DNA from: Pseudomonas rhodesiae
GTDB taxonomy: Bacteria; Pseudomonadota; Gammaproteobacteria; Pseudomonadales; Pseudomonadaceae
Reading direction: 5' to 3'
Assembly (NCBI RefSeq): GCF_007858255.1
Contig: NZ_VFEU01000002.1
Coordinates: 124,001 to 188,000, forward strand
Length of the DNA stretch: 64,000 bases
Position numbers and translations under genes: made by a program. This document shows positions 9,026 to 18,800 of the stretch, piece by piece (position 1 is the stretch's first letter; each line of letters opens with the position of its first letter). Under the pieces are notes generated by a model. That model did not search any database and had not been told where the DNA came from. It was given only the letters and a program-made list of their open reading frames with translations.

Positions 9026-10348
9026 TTATTCATCTAGGCCGATGGCCCGCGAGCGGGTCATCTGAGCGGGTGGAAAGTGGCAGGTGAACGTACTGCCATG
9101 CCCCAGCACGCTGCTGATCTCCAGGCGCGCGCGGTGGCGCAGCAGAACGTGTTTGACGATCGCCAGGCCGAGCCCGGTGCCGCCGGTATTGGAGTTTCGG
9201 CTGGAGTCGACACGGTAGAAACGTTCGGTCAGGCGCGGCAGGTGCTTGGCGTCGATGCCGATGCCGGAGTCCTGCACGCTCAGGTGCGCGCCTTGCTCAT
9301 CGGCCCACCAGCGAATGCGGATGGTGCCCTGGTCCTGGGTGTATTTCACCGCGTTGAACACCAGGTTGGAAAACGCGCTGCGCAACTCGCCCTCGCTGCC
9401 CTTGAGCAGCACCGCCGGGTCGGCCTCCAGGCTGATCTGCTGCCCGCGCTCGCCCGACAGGGCCAGAGCGTCATTCTTGATGGTTTTCAACAGGCTCGGG
9501 ACCGCCACGGGCTGGTTGTCCGAGGGGTAATCGGTGGCTTCCAACTTGGCCAGCAGCAGCAGGTCGTTGAGCAGGGTCTGCATGCGTGAGCCCTGTTGCT
9601 GCATCTGCTGCAGGGCGCGGCCCCAGCGCGGGTTGATCTCGTCGACGTTGTCCAACAGCGTCTCCAGGTATCCGCAGATCACCGTCAATGGTGTGCGCAA
9701 CTCGTGGGAGACGTTGGCGACGAAGTCTTTGCGCATCTGTTCCAACTGATGGATGCGCGTGACATCGCGTACCAGCATCAGGTGCTCGTTGTTGCCATAG
9801 CGCGTCAGGTACAGCTGGATGCGCACCCGGTCGTTGGTGGGCGAAGGGATTTCCAGCGCTTCGTCGTAATTGTCCTGCTCGAAATATTCCTTGAAGCGCG
9901 GGTGGCGCACCAGGTTGGTCACCGGCTGGCCGCTGTCCTGGGGCGTCTTGAGGCCCAGCAGGGTTTCGGCGGCGCGGTTCCACCATTCCAGGTTGCCATC
10001 GCTGTCGAGCATGATTACCGCGTCTTTCAACGCGGCGGTGGACTCCTGCACGCGGTCGATCACCGCTTGCAGGCGCCCGCGCACCCGCTGGTCGCGGCGT
10101 TGCAGATGGTAGATGCTGTCGAACACCTCGCCCCACAGGCCATAGCCGTCGGGTGGCGCTTCGTCGGGTTTGTGCTGGCGCAGCCATTCATGCAGGCGAA
10201 GGAGTTGTTTGAGGGTCCAGCCCAAGTACAAGCCGATGCCGATGGCCAGGCTCCAGCCGTAATAGCCACTGATCAGGCCCACCAACAGGCAGCCGGTGAC
10301 CAACAGGAGCATGTGGCGGATCAAGGTGCCATGCCAATTCGAATTCAC
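9026..10348 (-). CDS. phoR: Phosphate regulon sensor histidine kinase PhoR
   Basis: Membrane sensor kinase that phosphorylates PhoB under phosphate limitation. It is 440 residues with a GTG start at 10348. Two N-terminal membrane helices (about 10-48) are followed by a PAS domain (about 100-200), the HisKA box with H215 (VSHELRTPLT), and a HATPase domain with N, G1 (DSGIGID) and G2 (GGTGLGLAI) boxes. There is no large periplasmic sensor, as expected for PhoR, which senses through PstSCAB/PhoU. It is separated from phoB by ~100 bp that contain the copy 3 repeat. Confidence 0.95.
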   Translation of the reverse strand: MNSNWHGTLIRHMLLLVTGCLLVGLISGYYGWSLAIGIGLYLGWTLKQLLRLHEWLRQHKPDEAPPDGYGLWGEVFDSIYHLQRRDQRVRGRLQAVIDRVQESTAALKDAVIMLDSDGNLEWWNRAAETLLGLKTPQDSGQPVTNLVRHPRFKEYFEQDNYDEALEIPSPTNDRVRIQLYLTRYGNNEHLMLVRDVTRIHQLEQMRKDFVANVSHELRTPLTVICGYLETLLDNVDEINPRWGRALQQMQQQGSRMQTLLNDLLLLAKLEATDYPSDNQPVAVPSLLKTIKNDALALSGERGQQISLEADPAVLLKGSEGELRSAFSNLVFNAVKYTQDQGTIRIRWWADEQGAHLSVQDSGIGIDAKHLPRLTERFYRVDSSRNSNTGGTGLGLAIVKHVLLRHRARLEISSVLGHGSTFTCHFPPAQMTRSRAIGLDE

Positions 10349-10362
10349 TTGAAAATACGTCC

Positions 10363-10447
10363 TTGGGGGGCAGCTTCAAGTTTCAAGCTGCAAGCTTCAA
10401 GTTAGAGCGATGCGGCATCTCTTGCCGCTTGTAGCTGACCGCTTGCG
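10363..10447. repeat. GCAAGCTGCAAGC-type intergenic repeat, copy 3
   Basis: The phoB-phoR spacer contains CAGCTTCAAGTTTCAAGC, TGCAAGCTTCAAG and CTTGCCGCTTGTAGC words. They belong to the same family as the pstA-pstB and pstB-phoU spacers. Confidence 0.65.
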
Positions 10448-10449
10448 GT

Positions 10450-11139
10450 TCAACCCTTGGTTGAAAACCGATAGCCGGTACCGCGCACGGTTTGTACCAG
10501 ATTCTCGTAAGCATCGCCCAAGGCTTTGCGCAGGCGGCGGATATGCACGTCCACGGTGCGCTCCTCCACGTATACGTTGCCGCCCCACACTTGGTCCAGC
10601 AGTTGGCCACGGGTGTAGGCGCGCTCTTGGTGAGTCATGAAAAATTGCAGCAGACGGTATTCGGTGGGGCCCATCTCGGCCGGTTTGCCATCGATGGTCA
10701 CGCGGTGGCTGATCGGGTCCAGCAGCAGGCCACCGACTTCAATAGGCGCTTCGCCGTCGGTAGGGCCGGCACGGCGCAACACAGCCTTGAGCCGCGCGAC
10801 CAGCTCCCGTGGGGAAAAGGGTTTAGTGATGTAGTCATCGGCACCGACTTCCAGGCCCTGGATCTTGTTGTCCTCTTCGCCCTTGGCGGTGAGCATGATG
10901 ATCGGGATATCCCCGGTCAGCTCATCGCGCTTGAGGCGGCGGGCCAGCTCGATGCCGGAGGTGCCGGGTAGCATCCAGTCGAGCAGGATCAGGTCCGGCT
11001 TGCGGTCGACGATAATGGCATGGGCCTGCTGGGAGTTCTCGGCCTCCAGGCAGTCATAGCCGGCCATTTCCAACGCAACGGCGATCATTTCGCGAATGGG
11101 CGCTTCGTCGTCAACAATCAGAATGCTCCTGCCAACCAT
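10450..11139 (-). CDS. phoB: Phosphate regulon response regulator PhoB
   Basis: OmpR-family activator of the Pho regulon. ATG 11139 gives 229 residues, the usual length, with an AGAGGA ribosome site; the frame extends seven codons further without support. The receiver domain has D10/D11, the phospho-acceptor D54 ([10 protein letters not shown]) and K-region TKPFSP. The winged-helix DNA-binding domain occupies about 130-229. A Pho box and a -10 element lie upstream, consistent with autoactivation. phoR is downstream in the same direction. Confidence 0.96.
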   Translation of the reverse strand: MVGRSILIVDDEAPIREMIAVALEMAGYDCLEAENSQQAHAIIVDRKPDLILLDWMLPGTSGIELARRLKRDELTGDIPIIMLTAKGEEDNKIQGLEVGADDYITKPFSPRELVARLKAVLRRAGPTDGEAPIEVGGLLLDPISHRVTIDGKPAEMGPTEYRLLQFFMTHQERAYTRGQLLDQVWGGNVYVEERTVDVHIRRLRKALGDAYENLVQTVRGTGYRFSTKG

Positions 11140-11194
11140 GCTCAAAAATCCTCTTGTCATTTAACTGTCTTGCGCCGCATTAGATAACGGAATT

Positions 11195-11212
11195 ATTGCA
11201 GTCGTGTGACAG
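11195..11212 (-). promoter_or_regulatory. Pho box upstream of phoB
   Basis: Read on the minus strand, the site is CTGTCAC ACGA CTGCAAT, two 7-bp half-sites with a 4-bp spacer, close to the CTGTCAT-N4-CTGTCAT consensus. A -10-like TTATCT (plus positions 11182-11187) lies one helical turn downstream. This is the layout expected when phospho-PhoB replaces a -35 element, so it should drive phoB itself. Confidence 0.75.
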
Positions 11213-11294
11213 TAATTTAGTCGCTTGGGCAATTCACGGCACTCTGGACTACCCTTTGAGTCCGAATCCTGACAACCACAAAAGGAAGGTTCCG

Positions 11295-11672
11295 ATGACT
11301 CACAGCACTGTTTCCTGGAAAGCCCTGTTGGTAGCGGCGGCGTTGACCCTGCCCGGCCTAGCATTCGCGGCGGAGCCGGCGATGACCCAAGGTGGGATGT
11401 TGGTGGATCACAAGGGCATGACTCTCTATACCTTCGACAAGGACGCCGACGGCAAATCAGTGTGCAATGACAAGTGCGCGACCAATTGGCCACCGCTGAA
11501 GGCTGAGTCCACCGACACGGCGACGGGCGATTGGAAGGTCATCACCCGTGACGACCAGACCAGCCAGTGGGCCTACAAAGGCAAGCCGGTGTACACCTAC
11601 AAGGATGACAAAAAGGCCGGTGACAAGACCGGCGATGGCAAGGGTGGCGCGTGGCATGTGATCAAGCCCTGA
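11295..11672 (+). CDS. Secreted COG4315-type small protein (YxYxxD motifs)
   Basis: Small exported protein of 125 residues. ATG 11295 follows AAGGAAGG. The signal peptide ends near LPGLAFAAEP. The mature part has two copies of the family's aromatic-aspartate motif (LYTFDKDADGKSVCND and YTYKDDKKAGD) plus a CNDKCATNWPP cysteine pair. Such proteins are annotated as 'lipoprotein with Yx(FWY)xxD motif', but no lipobox is present here. Function is unknown. It diverges from phoB and might share its Pho-controlled promoter region. Confidence 0.8.
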   Translation: MTHSTVSWKALLVAAALTLPGLAFAAEPAMTQGGMLVDHKGMTLYTFDKDADGKSVCNDKCATNWPPLKAESTDTATGDWKVITRDDQTSQWAYKGKPVYTYKDDKKAGDKTGDGKGGAWHVIKP

Positions 11673-11693
11673 TCGTTGGGCGCTGCTCAAGCC

Positions 11694-11765
11694 ATCGGGG
11701 GCAAGCCCCCTCCCACCTCTTGATGTGTGAATACAGTCAAATGTGGGAGGGGGCTTGCCCCCGAT
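11694..11765. repeat. REPIN
   Basis: ATCGGGGGCAAGCCCCCTCCC at 11694 and the inverse TGTGGGAGGGGGCTTGCCCCCG ending at 11765 lie between the convergent COG4315-type gene and ubiA. It can serve as a transcript end for both. Confidence 0.9.
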
Positions 11766-11790
11766 GAGTCCCTGCCAAACACCGCAAAAC

Positions 11791-12681
11791 TCAGCGAAAC
11801 CCGTAATCCGCCACAATCCCGACAAAAATCGCCAACCCCGCCCAGTGGTTGTGCAAAAACGCCTTGAAGCATTTGAGGCGATCGCGATCGCGGGTGTACC
11901 AGAACTCCCAGGCAAAACACCCCGCAGCCGCCAGCAGCCCCAAGTGGAACCAGCCACCCAATTCGAAGCGCGCGCCGGCCAGCAGCAGGCACGCCAGTGA
12001 AAGACCTTGCAAGGTCAGGATGATCACGCGGTCGGCATCGCCAAACAGAATCGCGGTGGATTTAACGCCGATTTTCAGATCGTCATCGCGGTCAGTCATG
12101 GCGTAATAAGTGTCATAGGCCACCGTCCACAGCAGGTTGGCGATATACAGCAGCCAAGCCGTGGCGGGCAGATGGCCGGTTTCGGCGGTGAATGCCATCG
12201 GCATGCCCCAGGAAAACGCGGCCCCCAGCACCACCTGCGGGTAATAGGTGTAACGCTTCATAAAGGGATAGCTGACCGCTAGCGCCAGGCCGCCCAGGGA
12301 CAGCCAGATGGTCGTGGCATTGGTCAGCAATACCAGCAGGAAACTGATCAGCATCAGGACTGCAAAGAACACCAGCGCTTCTTTGGAACTGATTTTGCCG
12401 CTGGCCAACGGGCGTTGCGCGGTGCGTTTCACGTGCCCGTCAACCTTGCGGTCGGCCCAGTCATTGATCACGCAGCCGGCAGCGCGCGTCAGCGTCACGC
12501 CCAGCACGAAAATCACGATATTGGCCAAGGACGGCGAGCCCTCGCCGGCAATCCACAGCGCCCATAGCGTCGGCCACAGCAGCAGGTAAATGCCGATGGG
12601 CTTGTCCATGCGGGTTAATTGAATGAAGTCCCAGGCCCTGGGATTAAGGCGGTTGAAGGATTGGAGCAGGCGTTGATACAT
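11791..12681 (-). CDS. ubiA: 4-hydroxybenzoate octaprenyltransferase UbiA
   Basis: Inner-membrane prenyltransferase that attaches the polyprenyl chain to 4-hydroxybenzoate in ubiquinone synthesis. It is 296 residues with about eight to nine hydrophobic helices. The first Mg-diphosphate motif is N73-D74...D77...D81 (NDWADRKVD), and the second is near AMTDRDDD. Its start codon overlaps the ubiC stop by one base (TGATG), so the pair is translationally coupled with ubiC first. Confidence 0.95.
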   Translation of the reverse strand: MYQRLLQSFNRLNPRAWDFIQLTRMDKPIGIYLLLWPTLWALWIAGEGSPSLANIVIFVLGVTLTRAAGCVINDWADRKVDGHVKRTAQRPLASGKISSKEALVFFAVLMLISFLLVLLTNATTIWLSLGGLALAVSYPFMKRYTYYPQVVLGAAFSWGMPMAFTAETGHLPATAWLLYIANLLWTVAYDTYYAMTDRDDDLKIGVKSTAILFGDADRVIILTLQGLSLACLLLAGARFELGGWFHLGLLAAAGCFAWEFWYTRDRDRLKCFKAFLHNHWAGLAIFVGIVADYGFR

Positions 12682-13244
12682 CAGCGGTTCTCCGAAGGAT
12701 CATGCAGCGCATGCCAGAAGCTCGGCAGGAAGATTTCCGCCACCAGCACGCTCAATGCGCCGCGGTCGAAACGTGAGCGGCGGGCCCACAACCCATCGGC
12801 CTGATCCGCCGTGGGCAGCCAGTGCCGGGGGTAGCGGCACACTTCAATGGCCTGGCGGGTGAACGCGCGGTCGCAGAACAGCAACTCACCCAGCGAACGG
12901 CTGCCCAATTCGTCCATCTGCAGCCCATCGCCCTGCAAGGCGCTGCGCGCCGCCACGCTGCGGGCAAACACCCAGGGTTGGCCGTGCCCGCGCAAATACA
13001 CCTCGCGTACCCAGCCGATACTGGCCGGCGCCAGCTGCAGCGCAACACACTCATCCTCGCGTAGCGGCTGCCAGCCTTCGAACAGCGGCGTGACGCTAAA
13101 GCCCTCGTTGGACAGCTCGGTCAGTCGCCGCGTCAGTGAGCCTTCGTCGAACAACCAGTCGAGGGTCAACGGCGCGGGCGCCGGGTTCAGAAGGCTCTGG
13201 GGCAGCCATTGGCAAGCAGCGGGGCGGGCGAGTGAGTGCGGCAC
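12681..13244 (-). CDS. ubiC: Chorismate pyruvate-lyase UbiC
   Basis: Converts chorismate to 4-hydroxybenzoate and pyruvate, the first committed step of ubiquinone synthesis, feeding UbiA next door. It is 187 residues with a GTG start at 13244. Family landmarks include [12 protein letters not shown] near the N-terminus, the WVREVYLRG segment, and the C-terminal acidic patch around [10 protein letters not shown]. It diverges from rubA across ~196 bp that contain no gene. Confidence 0.93.
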   Translation of the reverse strand: MPHSLARPAACQWLPQSLLNPAPAPLTLDWLFDEGSLTRRLTELSNEGFSVTPLFEGWQPLREDECVALQLAPASIGWVREVYLRGHGQPWVFARSVAARSALQGDGLQMDELGSRSLGELLFCDRAFTRQAIEVCRYPRHWLPTADQADGLWARRSRFDRGALSVLVAEIFLPSFWHALHDPSENR

Positions 13245-13440
13245 GGCGAGTCGGTATGGGCAGTAAAAGAGGCGGCGAGCTTACCATGGCGTCCCGGTCT
13301 TTTGCCGGGCTCAACCGGCCCGTTGAGTCGATGACGCTTGCATCTGCACGCCCCGGTCAGTACAAAACGCCCTGAGCCGAGTGGCAAAGCTGGATCCATC
13401 GACCGCCGGCCAATTTGCCTGGACCCTGAGGAAGTAAGTA

Positions 13441-13608
13441 ATGAAGAAGTGGCAATGTATCGTCTGCGGCCTTATCTACAACGAAGCAGACGGCTGGCCT
13501 GATGATGGCATCGCGCCGGGCACGCGTTGGGAGGACGTCCCGCAAGACTGGTTGTGCCCGGATTGCGGCGTGGGTAAATCGGATTTCGAAATGATCCAAA
13601 TCGGCTGA
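13441..13608 (+). CDS. rubA: Rubredoxin
   Basis: Small iron-sulfur electron carrier of 55 residues. ATG 13441 follows GAGGAAG at 13428-13434. The two CxxCG iron knuckles are present as CIVCGLIYN and [11 protein letters not shown], with the conserved WEDVPQDW between them. It sits 36 bases upstream of its reductase. As I recall, P. aeruginosa has two rubredoxin genes at this point; only one is seen here. Confidence 0.95.
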   Translation: MKKWQCIVCGLIYNEADGWPDDGIAPGTRWEDVPQDWLCPDCGVGKSDFEMIQIG

Positions 13609-13644
13609 TCTGAAATTTAAGAAACGTACTACAAGGAGAAAGGA

Positions 13645-14793
13645 ATGAACGCACCTGTCGTGATCATCGGCACAGGATTGGCCGGCTACAACGTGGCCCG
13701 GGAGTTTCGCAAGCTCGACAGCGAAACCCCATTGCTGCTGATCACCGCAGATGACGGGCGCTCCTACTCCAAGCCCATGCTCTCCACCGGCTTTGGCAAG
13801 AACAAGGAAGCCGATGGCCTGAGCATGGCTGAACCGGGCGCCATGGCCGAGCAACTCAAGGCCGAGGTGCGCACCCACACCCGCGTCAGCGGCATCGACC
13901 CTGGCCACAAGCGCCTGTGGATCGGCGAGGAAGCGGTGGCTTACCGTGACCTGATCCTGGCCTGGGGCGCCGAAACCGTGCGCGTACCGGTCGAGGGCGA
14001 CGCTGCCGAGCTGATCTTCCCGATCAATGACCTGGAAGACTATGCACGTTTTCGCGCTGCCGCCGCCGGCAAGCGTCGCGTACTGCTGCTCGGCGCCGGC
14101 CTGATCGGCTGCGAATTCGCCAATGACCTGATCCTGGGTGGTTATGAGATCGATCTGGTCGCACCGTGCGAGCAAGTCATGCCCACTCTGCTGCACCCGG
14201 CTGCGGCTGCGGCGGTGCAAGCCGGCCTGGAAAGCCTTGGCGCACGCTTCCACCTGGGGCCGGTGCTCAACCGCCTGCAACGCACGGCCGACGGCCTGGA
14301 AGCGCATCTGTCGGACGGTGAAGTGATCCGTTGCGACCTGGTGGTCTCGGCCATCGGTCTGCGCCCGCGCATCGACCTGGCAGCCGCGGCGGGCCTGCAG
14401 GTCAACCGTGGAATCATGGTGGACCGCCACCTCAAGACCTCCCACGCCAACATCTACGCCCTGGGCGACTGCGCCGAGGTGGACGGCCTCAATCTGTTGT
14501 ACGTCATGCCTCTGATGACCTGCGCGCGCGCCCTGGCCCAGACGCTGGCCGGCAACGCCACCGCCGTCAGCTATGGCCCGATGCCGGTCACCGTAAAAAC
14601 ACCGGTGTGCCCGTTGGTGGTCTCCCCACCGCCACGCGGCACCGAAGGGGTGTGGAATGTCGAAGGGCAGGGTGGCGATATCAAGGCGCTGTGCCGCGAC
14701 GCCAGTGGCCTCCTGCTGGGCTATGCGTTGACGGGCACCGCCGTGATGGAAAAACTCGCGCTCAACAAAGAACTTCCGCCGTTGCTGGCGTAA
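13645..14793 (+). CDS. Rubredoxin-NAD(+) reductase (FAD-dependent)
   Basis: Flavoprotein of 382 residues that passes electrons from NAD(P)H to rubredoxin, for alkane oxidation or oxidative stress. The FAD Rossmann motif GTGLAG is at residues ~9-14, a second dinucleotide motif [14 protein letters not shown] is near 150, and the FAD-binding YALGDCAEV is near 270. Ribosome site AAGGAGAAAGG is directly upstream of ATG 13645. It forms a two-gene operon with rubA. Confidence 0.93.
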   Translation: MNAPVVIIGTGLAGYNVAREFRKLDSETPLLLITADDGRSYSKPMLSTGFGKNKEADGLSMAEPGAMAEQLKAEVRTHTRVSGIDPGHKRLWIGEEAVAYRDLILAWGAETVRVPVEGDAAELIFPINDLEDYARFRAAAAGKRRVLLLGAGLIGCEFANDLILGGYEIDLVAPCEQVMPTLLHPAAAAAVQAGLESLGARFHLGPVLNRLQRTADGLEAHLSDGEVIRCDLVVSAIGLRPRIDLAAAAGLQVNRGIMVDRHLKTSHANIYALGDCAEVDGLNLLYVMPLMTCARALAQTLAGNATAVSYGPMPVTVKTPVCPLVVSPPPRGTEGVWNVEGQGGDIKALCRDASGLLLGYALTGTAVMEKLALNKELPPLLA

Positions 14794-14984
14794 ATACCGG
14801 TCGTTCTGTCGGAATAAGCACATTTTTCCCTCTAGAAAGGTCGCCGCGAGACTGGCGGAGCGTGCGAGGGCATGCCATCCTCACTCCCGTCTGCCGCAGA
14901 GTAGAGCCTGCGGCGCTTTGGGCGCCGCTCCGTCAGAGAGCGGCACGGACATAACAACAAAAAACCGTCAAAGAGGCTTCACTT

Positions 14985-15260
14985 ATGCGTAAACCCGAAC
15001 TCGCAGCCGCCATCGCTGAAAAAGCGGATCTCACCAAAGAGCAGGCCAACCGCGTCCTCAACGCCATTCTCGAAGAAATCACCGGCGCCCTGCACCGCAA
15101 GGACAGCGTCACCCTGGTGGGTTTCGGCACCTTCCTGCAACGCCACCGCGGCGCCCGCACCGGCAAAAACCCGCAAACCGGCGAGCCTGTGAAGATCAAG
15201 GCCAGCAATACCGTTGCGTTCAAGCCGGGCAAGTCGCTCAAAGACAGCGTCAACCCGTAA
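14985..15260 (+). CDS. HU-family DNA-binding protein
   Basis: Nucleoid protein of 91 residues. It has the helical dimer half (LAAAIAEKADLTKEQANRVL) and the DNA-clamp arm with GFGTFLQRHRGARTGKNPQT followed by the FKPGKSLKDSV tail. The GRNPQTG-type arm and length place it with HU rather than IHF. The 190-bp region upstream holds GC-rich inverted words but no gene. It is the last housekeeping gene before the T6SS locus. Confidence 0.92.
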   Translation: MRKPELAAAIAEKADLTKEQANRVLNAILEEITGALHRKDSVTLVGFGTFLQRHRGARTGKNPQTGEPVKIKASNTVAFKPGKSLKDSVNP

Positions 15261-15300
15261 GCGCAGTACCGTCCGAAGGGAGGCGGGGTGATAGGAAAAG

Positions 15301-15334
15301 TGGGCACGCCGACGGGGTTGGGTGCCCATTTTTT
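15301..15334. terminator. Bidirectional terminator between the HU gene and the immunity gene
   Basis: TGGGCAC (15301-15307) pairs with GTGCCCA (15322-15328). A T-run follows on the plus strand, and a shorter T-run (CTTTT) follows on the minus strand. It ends the HU transcript and probably also the T6SS effector transcript coming from the other side. Confidence 0.8.
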
Positions 15335-15345
15335 GTGGGGTTAAA

Positions 15346-15789
15346 TCAATGGCCCTTCTTTTTCTCATCCAAATAGAAATTCAGATATTTTTTGGGGCGG
15401 TCTTGAAAAGCTCGTGCTTTACCAAAGCTATAAGCTTCATCAAAGCACTTAAATGCATCGGCCTTTCTTTCTAACTCTAGAAATGCCATTCCCAAATTGA
15501 TCAATGGACCCGTATCAATATCGGACTCGCGCCCATCCAACGTTTTCTGCGCCCACTGTTCAGCTGCCGTGAAATCACCGCTGTCAAAGTAAAGATTGAA
15601 AAAAGAACCTGTGACCCATGATGACAGAGGGGTCCACTCAAGCTTTGGCTCAGGAAGTAAATTCCATGCCTGCTGATACATAGCCTCGGCTTCAGATTTT
15701 TTGTTCTGGTCATCGAGATCATTACCTGACGCCATAATGTTCATGATCTTTTCTGCGAGGTCGGGATTCTCATCTGCCAAGTCTTTCAT
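15346..15789 (-). CDS. TPR-like probable immunity protein for the Rhs toxin
   Basis: Cytoplasmic protein of 147 residues, probably protecting the cell from the nuclease tip of the preceding Rhs protein. ATG 15789 with an AAGGAT site lies 13 bases after the Rhs stop; the longer frame overlaps the toxin gene and is unsupported. Helical TPR-like repeats are visible (AEAMYQQAWNLLP, DFTAAEQWAQKTL, AFLELERKADAFKCFDEA). The gene is AT-rich: a hand count of 15361-15420 gives 22/60 G+C. Position and size fit an immunity gene; its binding to the toxin is inferred. Confidence 0.75.
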   Translation of the reverse strand: MKDLADENPDLAEKIMNIMASGNDLDDQNKKSEAEAMYQQAWNLLPEPKLEWTPLSSWVTGSFFNLYFDSGDFTAAEQWAQKTLDGRESDIDTGPLINLGMAFLELERKADAFKCFDEAYSFGKARAFQDRPKKYLNFYLDEKKKGH

Positions 15790-15802
15790 ACAATAATCCT
15801 TA

Positions 15803-18800
15803 CTAATATTTAGGCTGCTCAGCCGGCCCGATAAAGTCGGCGGGATCTTTATATCGATCCGTAAGTAAAGCGCCTTTTGATCGGTTGTGAGAATAATATT
15901 CCAGCTCATAGTTGTCAGAGTCGCGCATCCATCCTCTGACCTCTTTTGATTTGGCGCCGTGAAAACCGCCCTTGCTGTTCCAGTATTTGACGGCATCGGT
16001 CTTATGGGCCATATCAGCGTCTTTAATCGAGTACCATTTTTTATCGGTGCTCTGGAATCTCATATTTTTGCCTGTACCGATGATTTTGCCCTCGGCTCTC
16101 ATCCGTGCGATTACCGCTTTCCCCGTGCGGCTGTTTTTGCCTGGTGTTCTGCCCACAGAATTCAGGCGGCAAGATAGCCCCAATGGGTCGACCCACCCAA
16201 ATGGGTTTTTCGCGTAGACGTAGAAATTCAAACCGCCGTGCAACCCAATCGGATCCGGCGTAGTAAACCGCCCCACATCCGGATCATAAAACCGGAACGT
16301 GTTGTAGTGCAGCCCCGTCTCCCGATCCAGATACTGCCCCTGAAACCTCAGGTTCTGCTCTTCAATGTAATAAGGCTCGCGCACCTCTTCCAGTGTGTTG
16401 CCCCACACCCGATACGTCGCCTGCCAAACTGTGTGCCCATCCGCTTCGGTGAGTTGTTCCGGCAAGCCGTTCAGGTCGTTGTGGTAGTAGCGGATTTTTT
16501 GCAGAGGCCCGCTGCCGTCAATGCGGGCAATAGGCTCGTAGCCTTCGTCTTGGTAGATGTAAAGACTGGTCTGACTGTGTCTATGCTCCTGCAACAACCG
16601 CAGGCCATCCCACATAAACCGGGTTTCCCCCAGCGGATACCCGTCACCGCCGTGCTCGGTTTTCGCGATGCGTCGGCCCAGCGGGTCGTAGGTCATTCTG
16701 ACCACGCTGCCGTTTTCATTGCGTACTTCGATCAGACGGCTTTCGGCGTCGTAGGCAAAGCGTTGCAGGCCGCGCGCGGTGCTGCGTTTTTCGATTGTGC
16801 GGCCAAAGGCGTCATAGCGATAACGCTTGTCTTGGTAGGTCAGCAGCTTGTTGTGCACCACCAGCCCGGCACCCGCCTGCGGGCCGTCCAGCAGGTTGGC
16901 GGCGGCGTCGTAGGCGAAGGTTTCGCGTTGGCCGTGCAGGTTGTCCTGGCTGGCGATGATGCGGCCGGTGGCGTCGTAGTGCAGCAGTTGGCGGTGTTGT
17001 GTGGCGGGCTGCTGGTCGAGTTTGCCGATCAGGTTGTCGGCGGGGTCGTATTCGAATTGTTTCTGTGCGGCTGCCGGTAGCAGCGACGGTTGGCTCGCCA
17101 GGCGACGTTGACGTGCGCGCAGACGGCCGCTGCGGTCGTATTCGCTGCGGGTGCTGAGTTGGCCTTGGGTGCGCAGCACTTCGCGGTGCAGGCGGTCGCG
17201 TTCGAAGTCGCTGATTACCTGACCGTCGAGGTTGATCTGATGCAGGTGGCCGCTGCCGTAGTACAGGCGGTTGAGCCAGCGGCCGTCGGGCAGTTGGGTC
17301 TGGATCAGGTTGCCGAGTTCGTCGTAGTGGTGGTGCAGGCTGCCCGCTGAGCTCTGTTCGGTGAGTAACTGGCCAAGGGCGTCGTAGGCGAAGCTCAGGG
17401 CCTGGGTGTTGCCGTGCAAGTCGGTGAACGTCACCGCCGTAAGCTGATCCACGGCGTCGTAGCTGTAGTCCGTGCGGCCATCGTCGGTGGTCTTGGCGAT
17501 CAGGCGGCCAACAGCGTCGCGCTCCAATCGATGGACGATGGGCGCGGGCGCTGTCTCGGGGACGACCGCCAAACCACTGCCGTACGGGGCCGGTACAGCG
17601 CTCACCGCAATCACATTGTCCAGCGGATCGTAGCGGTAGCGCTTGGCGCTGCCATCCAGGTCCTGCTGCTCGGTCAACCGATCGCCGGCGTCCCAGGCAA
17701 ACCGATAACGCTCACCGTTTTCGTTGATCAGCGCTTGCAGGCGTCCATAGCTGTCATAGCCGAACTGCACCTGCCGACCATGGGCGTCGATGCGCTGGCG
17801 CACCTGGCCGCGACGGTTGTGCTGGTACAGGGTGGTATGCCCGGCCGGGTCGGTGTAACCCACCAGTTGGCCGCTGGTGTTGCGTTGGTATTGCTCGGTG
17901 CGCCCGTCCGGCAATTGGCTGCTGAGCAGGCGCCCCTGGGCGTCATAGCTGAACAGGGTGCGCTCGCCAAGGGCGTCGGTGATGACCTGCAAATTGCCGC
18001 GTTCGTCGTAGCTGAAGCGGGTGGGGTAGCCGGAGCAATCCACGTGCTCGACCAACTGCCCGAACGGGTTCCAGCGCAGCTTCTTGCTTTTGCCGGTGGC
18101 GTCGATAATTTCTACGGGCTGGCCGTGATCGTCATAGCGATAGCGAGTGACATAGCCCAGCGGGTCGGTTTCGGCGATGCAATTGCCGCGCTGATCGTAG
18201 CGATACGCCCAGCTATTGTCGGCGGCGTCGGTCTCCACCAGCGGCAGTGCCCAATGCTCAAGCCACAAGGTCGAGTCGCTGCGGCCCAGCGGGTCAGTCT
18301 CGCCGATCAGGTTGCCGGCATCGTCGTAGCTGTACGTATAGCGCCCGCCCAGCGGATCGGTGGCGCTGAGCAATTGGCGTTCGTCGTTCCACTCGAACAG
18401 CCAGGTTTGCCCGAGGTTGTCGCTGTACCGAACGATCTGGTGCTGGGTGTTCCAGTGGCGGGTACTGACGCGTTGCAAGCCGTCGGTAATCCGCGTGATA
18501 CCGGCCTGCAAGTCATAGTCGAACTGGTAGGCGTCGCCTTCGTCGGTCCAGTGCCGGACCACGCGCCATTCCGCGTTTTCAACCAAGGCCCACTCATAGA
18601 AACAGCGCAACCCGGTCGGTAGCTGGTGCTCCACCATGCGCCGGCCAGCATCGTAGCTGAAGCGCCGCTGCACTTGGCCAGTGGCATCGCGGACCTCTGC
18701 CAGGTTGCCGATAGCGTCGTAGCCATAGCTGACCAGCACTTCGCGGCGTTGGTCGGGGTACAGCCGTTCGAGCCGCACCACGTGACCTTGATCACGGATC

